Source: Gracilaria gracilis
Lineage: Eukaryota; Rhodophyta; Florideophyceae; Gracilariales; Gracilariaceae
DNA length: 64,000 bases
NCBI GenBank assembly: GCA_030374805.1
Contig: JARGSG010000032.1
Span: 310,001 to 374,000, forward strand
Direction: 5' to 3'
The notes under the pieces are model-generated. The model ran no database searches and had not been told where the DNA came from. It worked only from the letters and a program-made list of their open reading frames with translations. Positions 33,240 to 46,035 of this stretch are shown one piece after another (within the stretch, counting starts at the first letter, position 1; each line of letters begins with the position of its first letter). The position numbers were made by a program, and so were the translations under genes.

Positions 33240-33570
33240 CCGGAAAGCGGACAAAATATGGCCCAAAATATGTCCAAAAACTTAGGTTCTATTGATAGGC
33301 AAAGTATGACCGAAGATTGGCCTTTTAAATATAGGCCAAACTTGGCCAACCAATTTAGCTTCAGAATTGGCCCAAACCTGTCCCGCATGGACACAGGAAA
33401 AGTGGCCGAAGTACAGTCGGAATTTGATCATTACCCGACCACAAATGGTACCAGGTACACGTGTTGAGCATTGGCGAAGCATAAGCTGGAAGAGGTCCAA
33501 CAATATCCCGAAAAGTCCAAATGCTAAAGACAAGTGTGGATCAAATACAGGCCAAAATTAGTTCCTTGTA
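33240..33570. repeat. Left subterminal repeats of element 2
   Basis: ACAAAATATGGCCCAAAATATGTCC at 33254-33278 (given here as one 13- and one 12-nt unit) is followed by TAGGCCAAACTTGGCCAACC, AATTGGCCCAAACC and AAAAGTGGCCGAAG. The words match the left end of element 1. They are candidate binding sites for an element-encoded protein. Confidence 0.5.
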
Positions 33571-34237
33571 GGGGACCAACTTAGCGTTAAAGTTTATCGA
33601 AATATAGCCGAAGGGAGATGCACCCTAGCAAGGCTTTATGTCGCAAGGAGACCCAAGTGAGGACAAAACTGAAACTAAATGAGGGCGCTGCGAGTCTTAG
33701 GATACGGTACTGATAAACGTCAAAACTATGCCGGCATGAGTACCACTTTAGGGTGCTAATTGTGATCAGTATCTATATGAGATTAATACCGGATGTAGTC
33801 CATTCAAGCGCTTATGCGTCTACTTCGAAGCCGGAATGATTCACAAACGTGGCAAAAGAAACAATAACAAGAAAGACAAGAGATTCAGTGGCAAAGTATA
33901 ACCAGCGCTGAAAAAGGGTTGCTTCAGACAGCAGATGGACGTGGACGCTTGACGTGGCTGACCATCGTCTTCATGTGACTTGTTCTCGCAACGATACGGA
34001 GAACACGGGAGGATGTGTTGTATACCACGGCCCCAGCTGCGGTTGTCAAAGATCCAGCGATTGAACTTGTGAGAACCAACCATTAACAACCATATTCCCC
34101 ACCCTCATCATTGCCATCGGTTCGGAGAAACTCAGATATAGCATAGGAGACACGATAATAGGTTGCAGATATGTTTGGTAGCGCTTAGACTGCAGTTGTA
34201 CCACCGTGATATTTTGATGCGTGGCCCATGAAGAACC

Positions 34238-35329
34238 TCATGGTGCACAATAAGACCTGCGAGGACGTGGTGTGCGAAAGTTAGACTTCTGATACTTCTT
34301 ACGTTTGCCACCTCCACCTTGGCCACTGACAAAGATCGAACGTGGTGACGAAATGGAAGGAGGAGCTTGAGGCTTTCCATCTTTTGCAATTGACATTCTC
34401 TGCACCGATGAAAGTTTGGAATGGCGTCTTGATCTCTTCACACGATCGCGGTGTCCACTCAGACGTCGAACCATACCATCGTCATCGCTTCCGTCATCAT
34501 CGCTTTCTTCTACAACCCTACGCTTTCGAGGGCGATGGGAAATAATTGAAGCATCTTGGACCGCTTCCCCATCAATACGTTCACCACTGACATCCAAATC
34601 GCTTGCATCAGAATCACCCTCGGGGTTTCCAAGATCATTGCCCGTGGCATCGGTACTTTCTGGCGGAGTAGGTGATACACGGCGCGCCTGGGTGTTACGA
34701 ATAGTGTGATTGACAGATGCTGGAGGTTTTTCATCCACCGCAGGTGCTTTCGAGGACGTTAGACACTGCTCCCCTTCATCGTCGACAGATAAGAGCTATG
34801 CGGCGGCTTTCTTCCTCTCTTCAGCCTTCTTCTTTGCCTCCGCGGCGGCCCTTCTGTCACGCTGCATCGACTCTTTGATAAAGTCTGTGACAATCCAGTA
34901 GTTCTGAGCTGCAGCGAGAGCTGGAAATGATTCAACGATCTTCTTCTTCAACTGCATGATCTGGTGAGCAACCTCTACCTTAATCGTACTGTACGTCTTC
35001 TCGCCACGACGGAGATCCATTTTGTGGTACAGATGGGTTCGTATCATATCCTTCGCCTGGTTTGCTACTTCGGGGTACACCAGTGTCTCATCGAAGTTGT
35101 CAGGGGTTCCCCTTAGCTTCTTGTTGTATAGCTTGTTGTAGACGTGACGTGCGGAAAGTGCGTTACCTGTCGGCACTCCCGGCTCATCATTCTCCTTCAT
35201 ACGCCTTCGATCGGAAGCCGTTGGGATACGGACTGTGTTAGCTCCCAAAAGCACTGAGGCGCTGTCAATATCGTCCCTAGGAATGCTGGCATTGTCTGCT
35301 GTTACAGCTTGCATATCTTTGGTGCTCAT
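34238..35329 (-). pseudogene. Gene A of element 2, one in-frame stop
   Basis: The start at 35329 (MSTKDMQAVTAD) matches the starts of the other two gene A proteins. The conserved domain is present: RRRMKENDEPGVPTG, SARHVYNKLYNKK, MIRTHLYHKMDLRRGEKTYS, and AAQNYWIVTDFIKESMQRDR. A TAG at 34796-34798 ends the first part after EERKKAAA. The same frame then stays open to 34238 and contains acidic stretches (EESDDDGSDDDG) and the basic tail RTPRPRRS. The single stop after the conserved domain may be recent. Confidence 0.7.
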
Positions 35330-35969
35330 GATGGAGAGCGACACTGTTTTCGATGCACCTGCATCTCGGAATTGTAAAGTTTGTTTGCCGCAACATCGAA
35401 CAGTCGAAGAAGTCAGAATGAGTGTAAGGGAGTTATGGGTAGCAGTAATGTGAACGCGCAACGTACAGAGGTGGTGGAGTGCAGGGGAGATAATGCAAAC
35501 GTTGCTGGAGAATAACAGAGAACGCAATCTGGAATGCGATCGTGGCTATGCGTGTGCAGAGATGCACGTGTTGTAAGGGTCGAATATCAACGGCTGAGCT
35601 AGAGAAAAAACCCTGTCGTCGTGTTGATGAGCAGTTAGATTATCAAGGAGATGGAGTGGGAGCGGGCCGCAGAATGGGGAGAGGAAACGAACATGGTGTC
35701 GATGTGTCGAGCAGCATTAAGTAGGAGACGAGAGCTGGAAAGCAGAGAAGAGGCGGCTACGAAGTGAAAAGAGCGGACAGCCTTTCTTTCTCTTCATGAA
35801 CGTAACTTGTCATATGAATTTTTCCAAAAGTTGTAAAATATTGAAAAGATTCCAGTGATTAAATAGTTTTCCCATGTGGGCTCTCATTGACTATTGTATT
35901 TGTGGCCTAGCGCAGCCCAGAGAGGAACAAATCTTCAGCACGGTCAGTGAGATTTTAAGACTGGTATAA

Positions 35970-38900
35970 ATGGAAATACCACACAAACGTCGAGGCAGGT
36001 GGCAACTGCGAGGCCAAGGAGAAGGACTGCATTTCGATGACAACGTGGATGTTCAAGCACAAAGTACAGAATCACAGACCATAGAACCCGACGAGGCTGA
36101 ATTGATTACCATAAAAAGGAGAAGATGCAGATGGGAGCTATCGAAAACCAGTGAGCAACTAACATCTGTAGAACCGCACGAAGAAAACGTCGTTGGAGAA
36201 AACGCCGACCAAACCTCGCATGAAGAGAACCTAATGCCGGAAGCTTTCACATCATCTTCTGGTGTAAACATAGAATCCAATCTGGAAAATGCAGATCTTC
36301 CTGTCTTTGAACTTTGGAAAAACCGTGAGCACCAAGAAGACGATGAAGGTCATGAACATGGTGATATTGAAAAGCTCTTGGGGACAGATCAAATATGTCC
36401 AAGAACTAAGACATGATGTAGACTCATGTTTTTCAGATTCCAGTGGAATATCCAGCACTATGGACAATGAAGAACTTGAAAGTGAATCATCACTCCACAT
36501 ATCCGACATTGATGCTGTAGCTAGTGAGGACAGTGCTACAAGGACAGAGTTTCTGAGACTGAAAAACTTCTTATACGCAGAGGAATTATCAAGTGTTTTG
36601 CAGAACACGATATAACGTTTGATGTCTATCGACCCCATTTACTCCAGGATTTCATACAGATCTCTTATCTCGTACGCAGTGCGTGGGTCCCTTCTCAACA
36701 CCTCTTCCGTTTCAATGTGTGCAAATGAGCACGTAGCAAAGATTGGGAAGGTCAAAGGCGCCTCTAATTGTCCCACGTGCAATGGCCGGCTTTCTGGAGT
36801 ATCAAGTCGGCGGTTCTGGTTTCTGAAACCTTCCGCAGCTTTACGAGCGTTGCTTAGAGCTCCGTGGTTATTCAAAGAGATGGTAGATGGCTTCAAACGT
36901 GCTCAAAAAGGGATCAACGAAGACAAGACGCCATAAGGTTTCCAAGATTTCTACCACGGCCATATGTTTAGAAGGAAGTTTGCAGAAGTTCTAGACGCCA
37001 CCACGGAACTCCATGATGAGATTCACGTATATTTTTCTTTATCCACGGATGGATTTGAATTTTTGAAGGATAAAAGGGGTAGCCCAATCTCTTCGTGGCC
37101 AATCTTGTGTACCGTTCTTAACTTCCACCCCAAAGAAAGAAGCAGAGAAGCAAACTCTCTCGTGCTTGGCGTGGCTCCTGGCAATGCAATCATTCCACTA
37201 ACTACTTTGACACCTTCTTACATCCAATCATATCTGACCTTAGAGAATTGGAGAGCGGGGTTAGCGTGGTCTGCTTCGACAAAAAGATTAGAAAACTGAA
37301 GGCCTCGAGTTGTATTTCACAGCCGATTGGCCTGCTGCGTCGAAGGTATTGGGTTACACAGGACATAGTAGCGCTGTGTTCTGCCGGTTTTGTCACAAGC
37401 GCGAAAGCATGTATCTCAATGCGGCAGTCTATTTGCTCTCCCAAGTTGCCCTGTTTCCATTCACTGTAAAGCATCAGTAGGAGGTGAAAACCATCGTAGA
37501 GGAAATGTAACCGAGATCGAATGTGCCAACCAACGCATCTCGAAGGATATACTCTCTGTTTGGAAAGCCCTTTCAAAAGAAACATGTACCATGAACGAAA
37601 GAAAGGCCATCGCGAGGAATACGGGAATCAAAAACAACTCTTGCTTAAGAGCACTTCCGTTAGATTTCAAATATTCATTCCCGTACGATGTGATGCACCT
37701 TGTACTACTTAAATGGTACAAGCACTTGCTGAAGTTAATGACAGGAACCCACCCGAGACTTTCTAAGGCCGGGCATCTGATTGGATGTAGTAGATGCAAT
37801 AAATGAAATTGAAATGCAGTGCGAAGCCGGAATTCCAAGATCTTGGGGTCGGTTACCACTCCCCTTGAAAGATGTTGGCGGCTTCAAGGCAGAAGACATC
37901 AAACGACACTCCGAATACTTCCTTTTGCCGTTCCTACACAGCTTCAGAGTAGGGAAAAAGCATTTGAAGATATGGAGGCTAACGTCTAGATTGGTTTCTT
38001 CATGTTTTCAATACAGATGTGACAGTACAACCGTTGAAAATCTTCATGAGGTTGTAGGAGAGTTGTACGCCTCCTTCGTACTAGAGTTCGCATCAACTCC
38101 ACAAAATTCATTTTGTCTCACACCTTCTACCCATGCAATACTACATATACCAGAACTCCTGAAGCAATGTGAGCCCCTTCCGATCACGTCACAGTTTCTT
38201 GTCGAACGCCTTCTAGGCGAGATCTGTACACGGATAAATGCCAAATCAAACATTGCGACACACCACTTTCACAAAAATAATAGACTTCTGGCTCTTCGGA
38301 TGATGCATAACGGAATTGCACCAAGAATAGAAAACGATGCATTTTTGTCATTCACCATATCATTGCACCGAAATGAATTTGACATCACCATGGCACAGAC
38401 CACAGTGCTCTGCATCGGCAGAGGGGTTTCGTCCAATCCCAGTAGTATTCAGATGGCCGCAGTTGCTCGATATCTAAGGGAGAACCACTCGACTAACACC
38501 TTTGAGATACTCCGTGTCAGAGAATTCCAGAATGTGAAGCTTCACAAAGATGGTGGCCAGTTCCCGGTCGAGTCTCATAATTCACATAAACGTCGTGGAG
38601 GGCATCGAAGAGATGCGAGGAAAAAGTACTGCGTAGCAGCAAAATTTGTGCGTGACAGCGGCTGCTCAGAACCTTCGATGGGGTCCCAAAAAATAGGGAG
38701 AAGTGTGCAGCAAACGAAACGGGATATTTATTACGGAGAGATCAAGAACATCAAGGAGATTGAAATAGCTCTGAACATTTCAGAGAGTCCTCAAGCCGTC
38801 AATAACATTATTACCACTGTATTCGTTGACGTTTGGTGGTAATACAGATTGATCCATAACGAAGGGTTGGATTTGGTATACTGTACAGCCCGGGGAGATT

Positions 38901-39058
38901 CGGAGACAACATTTGAATCCATTTTCTGCATAAGGCGAGTAGTTGGCTTTCTGGACATCTCCTGTACAAGGTACTATATTGATGGAGAGCGAGAGACACT
39001 GTTAGGATCCGGAGCAGTTTCCTTGAGAGGCGTGAAGAAAGTCTTGACTGAAAAGTAG
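35970..39058 (+). pseudogene. Gene B of element 2: Tnp2-like transposase, heavily broken
   Basis: The N-terminus again has two basic-aromatic motifs (HKRRGRWQL and KRRRCRWEL). The zinc-knuckle region (MCANEHV, NCPTC), the catalytic region (FSLSTDGFEF, SSWPILCTVLNFHPKER), DFKYSFPYDVMHLVLLKW, TPSTHAILHIPELLKQCEPLP, SQFLVERLLGE and the C-terminal YYGEIKNI and GFLDIS are all present. They are in the same order as in element 1. Stops occur near 36.61, 36.94 and 38.84 kb and several frameshifts lie between about 36.38 and 37.8 kb. The downstream half from 37.78 kb is largely open. No active transposase can come from this copy. Confidence 0.8.
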
Positions 39059-39954
39059 CTCACTGTGTACCTGCTTTGAGGCAGTATCGAGCAAAGCTCT
39101 TTCAATGGATGCACTATGAGAATTATACATTACCTTAACTGATTTGAAGAAAGAATTACGATGTTGGTTCTCATATAGATAACCTATATTGGTTAGGTAG
39201 CAGCCATAATTCATCAGAATATACCGATCAGTGAAACATCACACACAAGCACCATGTTCTATTTCCCGTCTCGTTCAGTAGTGTGACAGAGGTGTTCATC
39301 TTTTCTCTATTTTCATGCGATTCGTACTCCTACGCCGTAATATGTATGAGGATTTGTCTTCGTGGAATTTCAACAGTTCCGTACATCACAGTTCCCGGGA
39401 CTACTGGACATGAAGTGTACAAGATGACCACCACACAAGAACATGAGATCGAGTGTAAGACGGGAACGTTATTCGCAATGCGTTCCGCAAGAAGCTCGCA
39501 CTGCGGGCGTTGTTGCGCTTCAAGCTTTGTTTTCGTCGACTTCGATACAGAACGTTCGATCGTTTAGTAGTGGTTTGCGGTTAGTTAAAACTCCTAGAAG
39601 TTTACCGCGACTTGTGGGGTTATGTGGCGGAATCAGTATCAAGAATAATTCAAGAGCTTTCGCCTTCCTCCCACAGAAAGAATATCGAAATGAAAAGAGC
39701 GAAGACTCTCTTCATTGCGGCTGTGATACCAGTGGCAAACATTCTGGGTTGCGAAACACCCTCGATCATCCCGACATCATGCAAGGGTCGATATACCGAC
39801 GGTACTGTTTTCAACTGTACCTTTGTTACATCACATGTACAGTATTAGGCTCACTTGGAATCCATAAAAATCAAATAAAACTGGATCTCAAAACTTGCGA
39901 CAAGTACCGTCGTATATACGCATGGCGATAGCCTTGAATTGAAATGAGTGGAAG
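39059..39954. other. Spacer between genes B and C of element 2
   Basis: No gene is supported in this interval of about 900 bp. A plus-strand frame at 39443-39931 is open but does not resemble the matching spacer of element 1 beyond a few shared words (GAACGTTCGA, ATGTGGCGGAA/ATACGGCGGAA). Confidence 0.35.
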
Positions 39955-40949
39955 GTGCAGCGCGGGTCCGTGGCACGTTACACGATCCAATTCTTCTTCG
40001 GAGGTAAAATCGTCGCACGAAGTCATCCGATGCTTACTCAGGCAGAACAACATCCCGAAGAGTTTTCCTCTCATAACAAACAGTTTCGCCACATCGAAGT
40101 CCCAAGTAATATAACGTTTCCTGTGAAGAATGTTCTAGTTTCCAGAGATGCCACCATGGTTGCGAAACGTGACTCACGGTCTTGTGGCAATGTGCAGCCG
40201 ACAGACGAGAGCGTTCACGTACTCTCGGACATACCGGAAAACATGGCAAAGATTACGACAAAAGCTGCCAATGGTTCGCTTCGAAAGATTCTGTGGCGTG
40301 AGATTAGCAATAATCGTGGTTTGGGAAATGAAAAACGACGTAAACGTATGCAAAAATACAGAGCAACAGAGTCTGTACAAAGTCGTGCTACAAGATTAAG
40401 AAAACGGAGAGCAGGGTAACGAAGAAAACAAAGCCATCGAAGGACTACGAGTTTCAGGGCAGAAGCAAAAATTGGAGAGAGTTGCGGTGGCATCCAGTTT
40501 TCCGAAAGCCAGTCAGATACAACGGAAAGTTCAGACGCTATTACAAGGCAACATTATTCAAAAAAGGGTGCAGCGAGAACGAAAGCGTCTCACACGGTTC
40601 CACTAATACCTCATTGTACTTATATGAAGTCCACGTAGAGATGCAACGCGTGCTAACCCATTCGCACCTCTTGCAGCCTGTTTTCAGTATCCCGCAAGGC
40701 AACGCTTTGTTTTTACGTATAAAGAGCGAAACAGGAGAGGCCACATTGGACAGCGGGTTGTTGAGGTCAAGCAATGGAGCCAATGTAACGCCGTCTCACG
40801 ATTCTCGCAGTGGTACAAGTGCAAGATCTCCACATGAGAGTGGAGAATCTGTACATTGGTTCTGTCATTTCGGTGAGAACTCCATCTACCTTCATCAGCT
40901 GCAGCAAACCATCCGCCGTACACTCGTGCTCCAGATGTGGTACTTCTGA
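39955..40949 (+). pseudogene. Gene C of element 2, broken
   Basis: The first part (to 40419) matches gene C of element 1 at the N-terminal segment (RHIEVP, FPVKNVLV) and the basic helix (GNEKRRKRMQKYR, ATRLRKRRAG). A frame change near 40.42-40.48 kb leads to the second part (40482-40949). That part contains LYLYEVHVEMQRVLTHSHLL, matching LYEIRVQTHSCNFLHHLL of element 1. The C-terminal acidic tail is not clearly conserved. The match fixes gene C as a real member of the element family. Confidence 0.6.
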
Positions 40950-41663
40950 TCCGTGGTGGCGTAGGAAAGCTCCGAAGTCGGTCACGAACTGACGGAGCTG
41001 CGAAGTGACATGTCTCGTGTTTTGTAGTTGTTCATGGTGCTGGTGGAGCTGTAATAACAATGTTCGTACCTCGCGCAGTGTGGTCCCCCTCGTCGCCGTC
41101 GGCGCGTGTGCACAGCGCGCACAGCATGTTGGAGGGCGTCGCCACGTCCGCGCGGGTGCTGCGCTCAGCGCGAATGCCACCATTGCGGCGTCTTCTCCGA
41201 CGAGATGGACTCTGCTTACCGTGTGCGCGGCGAAGCACGGCTTTGGTCACTTCATGATGAACGTGATCTGAGCGTACCGAAGGTACGTTACCGTCTTTAT
41301 CTTTGGTACCAAAGGTGTATTCTTTCTTTTGCAAGAATGAAGTGGTGCCAACCCCCGAGCTATGCTTCAATTGATTGATGGCAATAATAATAGGCGGTGT
41401 AATAACAAATGAGCCATAGAACCGGTTTCCGTCCTTGGAATCTCACCTTGAGATCGCTTGTCAGCAAAGCAATTGCTGGTACACAGACACACACACACAA
41501 TCTCTCTATTACACCCTTATTTGTTTCGACGCCGGCGCGCGTAGCCACGGCTTTGCTCAAAACTGCCAGAGATGGGCACAGTGAGAACGCCGAATCAAAC
41601 ATCGACCACACACCCTCTGAGCAATGTGTTTTTTTTCAAGCACCAAAGTTGAGCGTATAATCC

Positions 41664-44600
41664 ATGGTAAACGCTCATCTTTTCTCCATGTCATCAAACG
41701 CATGTTTCTCACAGACACAAACGTTCGACATCTTTCTTAGCCATGCCGGTGAAGATAAGGAAACCATCGCCCGTCCATTGCACAAACGGCTGCGCAGACA
41801 TGGCATTTCGGTCTTTTTTGACGTCGAGTTTTTCCGTCTCGGCGATGATTGCCCAAGCGTCATGATCCACGCCATGCAAACCGCCCCGGTGGGCATCTTC
41901 ATTATAAGTCCCGAATTCGTTGCCAAGGAATGGCCCATGCGCGAGCTCTTGTTTTTTGTCGACCGATACGACCGCAACGTGGCAGCCAAAGAGACCCCTC
42001 CGTTACTAATCCCTGTGTTTTATCGTCTTTCTATGCGCGACTGTCGCGATCTGGGCATGTTCAACACACATAGCAGCCTATTTCTTCAGCACTGGCTGTT
42101 CAAGCGTGCCATGAATGGCGTCGTCTCTCTCCAAGATATTTAGCATGCATTTCACACTGGCACTACCGTGTGAAGCATCGAAAACGACCTCGGCGCTTCT
42201 AATAGTGACCGTCCTAACATGGTCTCCACCCGAGAATCCTTCATTCGAATGATTCAAGAGAGAGTTTTGGATCGCCTTCAAGAGGAAAGACCTGACTTGA
42301 TGGATAAGTATCATCCCTATGTAAATGCTCAACCTCAGCTCCATGACGTATACTTTGCGTCTAACATGGTACCATCAAATCTTTCTGGATTAACTCTGGA
42401 CTATGGTTCACCTACCACATGTGAAGTGAGGCTGAGAGCTGCGGTTCTGGGTGAAAGCGGGAGCCGAATAGTTGCCGTGGTAGCTTCTATGCAAGGTTGC
42501 GTTGGTAGAACATGCGCTGTAAGAGTACTTCCCGAGTGCATGGAAATCAAACTGGCGCTTCCCGGAGGTATTCCTTACATTCTGCTTGGCAACGACGCTG
42601 GAATATCGGGTTTCATGAGAGCAATCGCAAAGATTGCTGACCGTACTGGAAGTTCGAAACTATAGAAGGAGATTCAGGGATTGACCGCTTTTTGGCAAAT
42701 GGTGAGCACAAGCAGTACACTGGTATACACAACCAGAGACGAGCTCTTTATGAGCCGCGCTAACGAAGTGATTGAGTTCAAAACGAAGGAAGTATTGGGC
42801 AAATTATAACGGCGGATGTTACTAGGCGACACAGGTTTTGAAGAAGATACCATACTTGACCACAGGAAGCACTGAAGTACTTTCTCACCTTGTGCCAAAG
42901 GCTTCTGCTCGGGTTCGGTATCCTCGGGGGATCTTTATGGCAGTATTCAGGTCAGTGCTTGAACAGGCAAGACGCATAGTTAGAGTTTTACAGAGATATA
43001 CCGCCCGATCAAAAGGACTTAATGGATACAGAAGCTGAGGAATATGGTAAGCTCCCAAAGATTGTCGATCTATCGCTTCGAGTTCAAGAGAAGCGGAATG
43101 TGGATTTAAAGTTTGAGCACAGATTTCGAGCTCTGAGCGTTCTTCAGAGACAGCAAACCGTACCTGGACAGATGCTGCAAAAGCTGTGGGGCTTGGAATC
43201 GTTACAAGCAACTTTCACTATTGTGGAATCGTTGACAAATGTATGAGTTGTGCAAATGACAAGAGGCAATGGTGCAGTTTTTGTGAAGCTGCATGACTTA
43301 ATTCTGGACATCGCTGTTCGGAAAGCTGCTGAAGAAAACGAAACGAATGCATTCTTTCAATACCTTATCAGTAACTACATTTCATCTAATCGAAAGAGCA
43401 ATAGAGATGATGGGTTTGAGCTGTGTAAGAAAAAATGCAGACGAGACGCAAAAGGCGTACAGATTGGAATCAAAACTCGAAGCCAAGAGAGGGGTCGAAG
43501 AAGACGTCGTGGTGGGCGCGACCGACCAAGCTCCTGCAAGTTTGGTGTAGTTTCATGCATGGTGGGATGCTGAAGATGACGGTTACATATACAACAACGT
43601 ATGCAGAATACCAAGACGCGCAGGGTATGTTGACGAGCTACTGCTGTTACTATTGCAACCGCAATGGATTGTGAAGCGACTAACATAAGACAGGATTCTC
43701 AGTGTAGAACAAGACATAGAGCATGGAAAAGCGATGAGCGGCCACAACGCTTTCCAATACGTAGATCGCAAGGAGCAACTAGAGCTGATCGGTAGGGATG
43801 GCGGGCTCAGCGCATCTTTTGTCAATCGCAATTCTCGTGAGGTTTTGTTTCAACTCCACGGGCGCTTGCTGTGGAGCGCGACGCGAAGCAAGCTGACGAG
43901 CGATTTTGTCAAGAGGATGGAAATGTCTGCACCTAAACCAAGGCTCAAGGCTTCTGCAGGTTTGTTGCAGCAGGCGGGTGGAGGCGCATTACAAATTGTC
44001 AACGGCCCAGGTTCAGTGAAGTGTATTCGTGTAGAGAGGGACGAAATATGGATTTTGTGGGAGAAAAGGCTTTTTGGTGTGCTGCATGTGGGTAGGTATG
44101 ACCGAAAACACAATCAATACGATCATGAACAACTTGGGAAGCGAGGAGAAGCTATGGGAGAAGTTCAATGCGCTTCGTTCTTACCTGAGCAACGCAGCGT
44201 GGTGAGAGCGCACAAAGATGGAGGTAATTCTGTGTGGAACAGGCAGACGGGGGCTCACGAGCAATATGTTTCGCATGACTGCGAAACTCATATAGGCTAC
44301 ATCCAATTCTACTCGCACGGGAGTCGAATAGTATTTGATTCGAGCGATCATTCCATTCGTTTGCGGGATACGCTGAGCAGCAAACCAGTCGGGCAGCTAT
44401 TTCAAGGTTACACAGGTGTTATAGAGTACATTGCCGAGAGCGCCGGTGGCATACGGATTGCTTCAGGGTTTATGAACCACATGGTGCGCGTATGGGACGG
44501 ACAAAGCGGCAAAGCCGTGGGTGAACTCCAAGGTCATACAGATATGTTGTTGTGCGTAGCGGGGAGCTCTGACGGCACTCGCATCGCATCAGGGTCTGCG

Positions 44601-45613
44601 GACAAAACGGTGCGTTTGTGGGACGCACAAAGTGACAATCTCGTCGGAAGACCGCTTCGAGATTACACAGACGTTGTAAAGAGCGTAGCAGTGAACTCCG
44701 ACGGAAGTCGCATCGTTTCAGGGCCAGGAGACATTACGGTTCGTGTTTGGGATGTACACAGTGATAATTTGATAGGGCAGCCGCTCCGAGATGATGCAAA
44801 CATTGTGAAGTGCCTTGTGTTGGCCGAGAACGGCAGTTTCATTGTTCAGGTTCTTGGGACAAGACGGTTCGTGTGTGGGAAGCGCCGAGTGACAACTTCG
44901 TCGAGCAGCCGCTCCAAGGTCACACAAACACGGTTTTGTACGTCGTAATGAGCTCGAACAGGACTCGTGTCGTTTCAGGATCTTTGGATAGAACGGTATG
45001 TGTGTGGGATGCCGATAGGCGCAATCTTGTCGGGCAACCACTTTGCGGTCACACGGGCACAGTGGAATGCGTAGTAGCGAGCGCCGACGGCACGGGCATT
45101 GCTTCGGAATCTTGGTACAAGACAGTGCGTGTTTGGGGCACGCCAAGCGGCAACCCCGTCGGGCAGCCGTCCCGAGGTCCCACAGGTACTGTCCAATGTG
45201 TGGCAATAAGCACCGACAGCACTCATATCCCTTCAGGATCTTGGGACAAGACGGTACGTTTTTGGGATACACAAAGCGGAAACGGCGTCAGAAAGGAACT
45301 CCGAGGCCACTCAGACACAGTGTGGTGCATAGATTTGACCGCCGACGGTACTTGCATCGTGTCAGGGTCCGGGGACACGACGATTCCTGTGTGGGACGCG
45401 CAAACAGGCCAGCCCGTTGGGGAGCCACTCCAAGGTCACAGGTCGCCCGTGACAAGCGTAGCGATAAGCGCCGACGGAACTCAAGTGGTCTTGGACGATG
45501 GGGATTCCGGAAGGCATAGAGTATTGGCGGTCAACTCGTGTGACGAAGATTGTGTGCTCAAATCAAGTGATGCTGCATGGCAGCGCACTATCGACTCGCT
45601 CGCGCTTACGTGA
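41664..45613 (+). pseudogene. TIR-NB-ARC-WD40 (NLR-like) receptor, broken
   Basis: The TIR domain (41664-42143) reads TFDIFLSHAGEDKETIARPL, FFDVEFFRLGDD, GIFIISPEFVAKEWPMRELL. After two in-frame stops (42141-42143 and near 42179) the same frame continues with an NB-ARC-like part. Its P-loop is degenerate: SMQGCVGRTCAV, with Arg in place of the Walker Lys. Further frames give LWGLESLQATFTIVE and FVKLHDLILDIAVRKA, the winged-helix and MHD-like region. WD40 repeats start near 44.3 kb: about ten 43-residue units of the type DGTRIASGSADKTVRLWDAQ with a 129-bp period, crossing one frameshift near 44.84 kb. TIR domains often cleave NAD; the helix where the catalytic Glu is expected reads AMQTAP, so activity is doubtful. 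The architecture is an intracellular immune-type STAND receptor. Confidence 0.75.
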
Positions 45614-46035
45614 TCCAGGAGAAAGTGATCGTCACATTTGCTAAGGGTGAGGCAGCAGCCTTACGTGAGGGCTCGAACGAGAGGTGCTGGCTGCAAACCA
45701 CGCGGCGTGCGCCTCAAGCTTCAAGTTCGAGACGTAATAATATCATAGAATTGGCATTAATATTGCCAAATGTGGCCCTGGAGTGGTATGCGTTACTTAC
45801 TCGGATTACGAATGGCCACGACGTGGGCCGAGCGAATTTCATGGCCACATTGTGGATACAATCAGATCCAATGAGATATGCAGCACATAGTTCCGCTCCC
45901 ATTGGGCCAGGATATTAATTTTCAGAATTTTGATCAGTGCCAAATGCTCCATTGCCGGACTGATTTTGCACCTTGTTCAATTTCTTGGAATACACTGCGG
46001 CCATTATTAGTTCTAAATGAGCCCAAAACCACTGT

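Larger units (their letters stand above)
33230..41350 (+). mobile_element. Element 2: decayed three-gene Tnp2-class transposon
   Basis: It has the same layout and length class as element 1 (about 8.1 kb): gene A leftward (34238-35329), gene B rightward (35970-39058) and gene C rightward (39955-40949). The left end carries ACAAAATATGGCC and CCAAAATATGTCC repeats at about 33.25-33.28 kb and TAGGCCAAACTTGGCCAA near 33.34 kb. The right end is placed near 41.35 kb, after a 14-bp palindrome, CTTTGGTACCAAAG (41301-41314), that also occurs in the left end of element 1. Protein-level similarity to element 1 is only moderate, so this is a separate lineage and not a recent copy. Ends are approximate. 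Confidence 0.7.

Noticed and set aside
40767-41183. 138-codon minus-strand frame overlapping the end of gene C of element 2
   Set aside because: It looks protein-like (HLEHECTADGLLQLMKVDG) but has no recognised domain, lies antisense to gene C, and has no counterpart in element 1.
43734-45613. Regular 129-bp periodicity taken at first for a satellite or array
   Set aside because: The period is 43 codons and translates as WD40 repeats of the receptor pseudogene.
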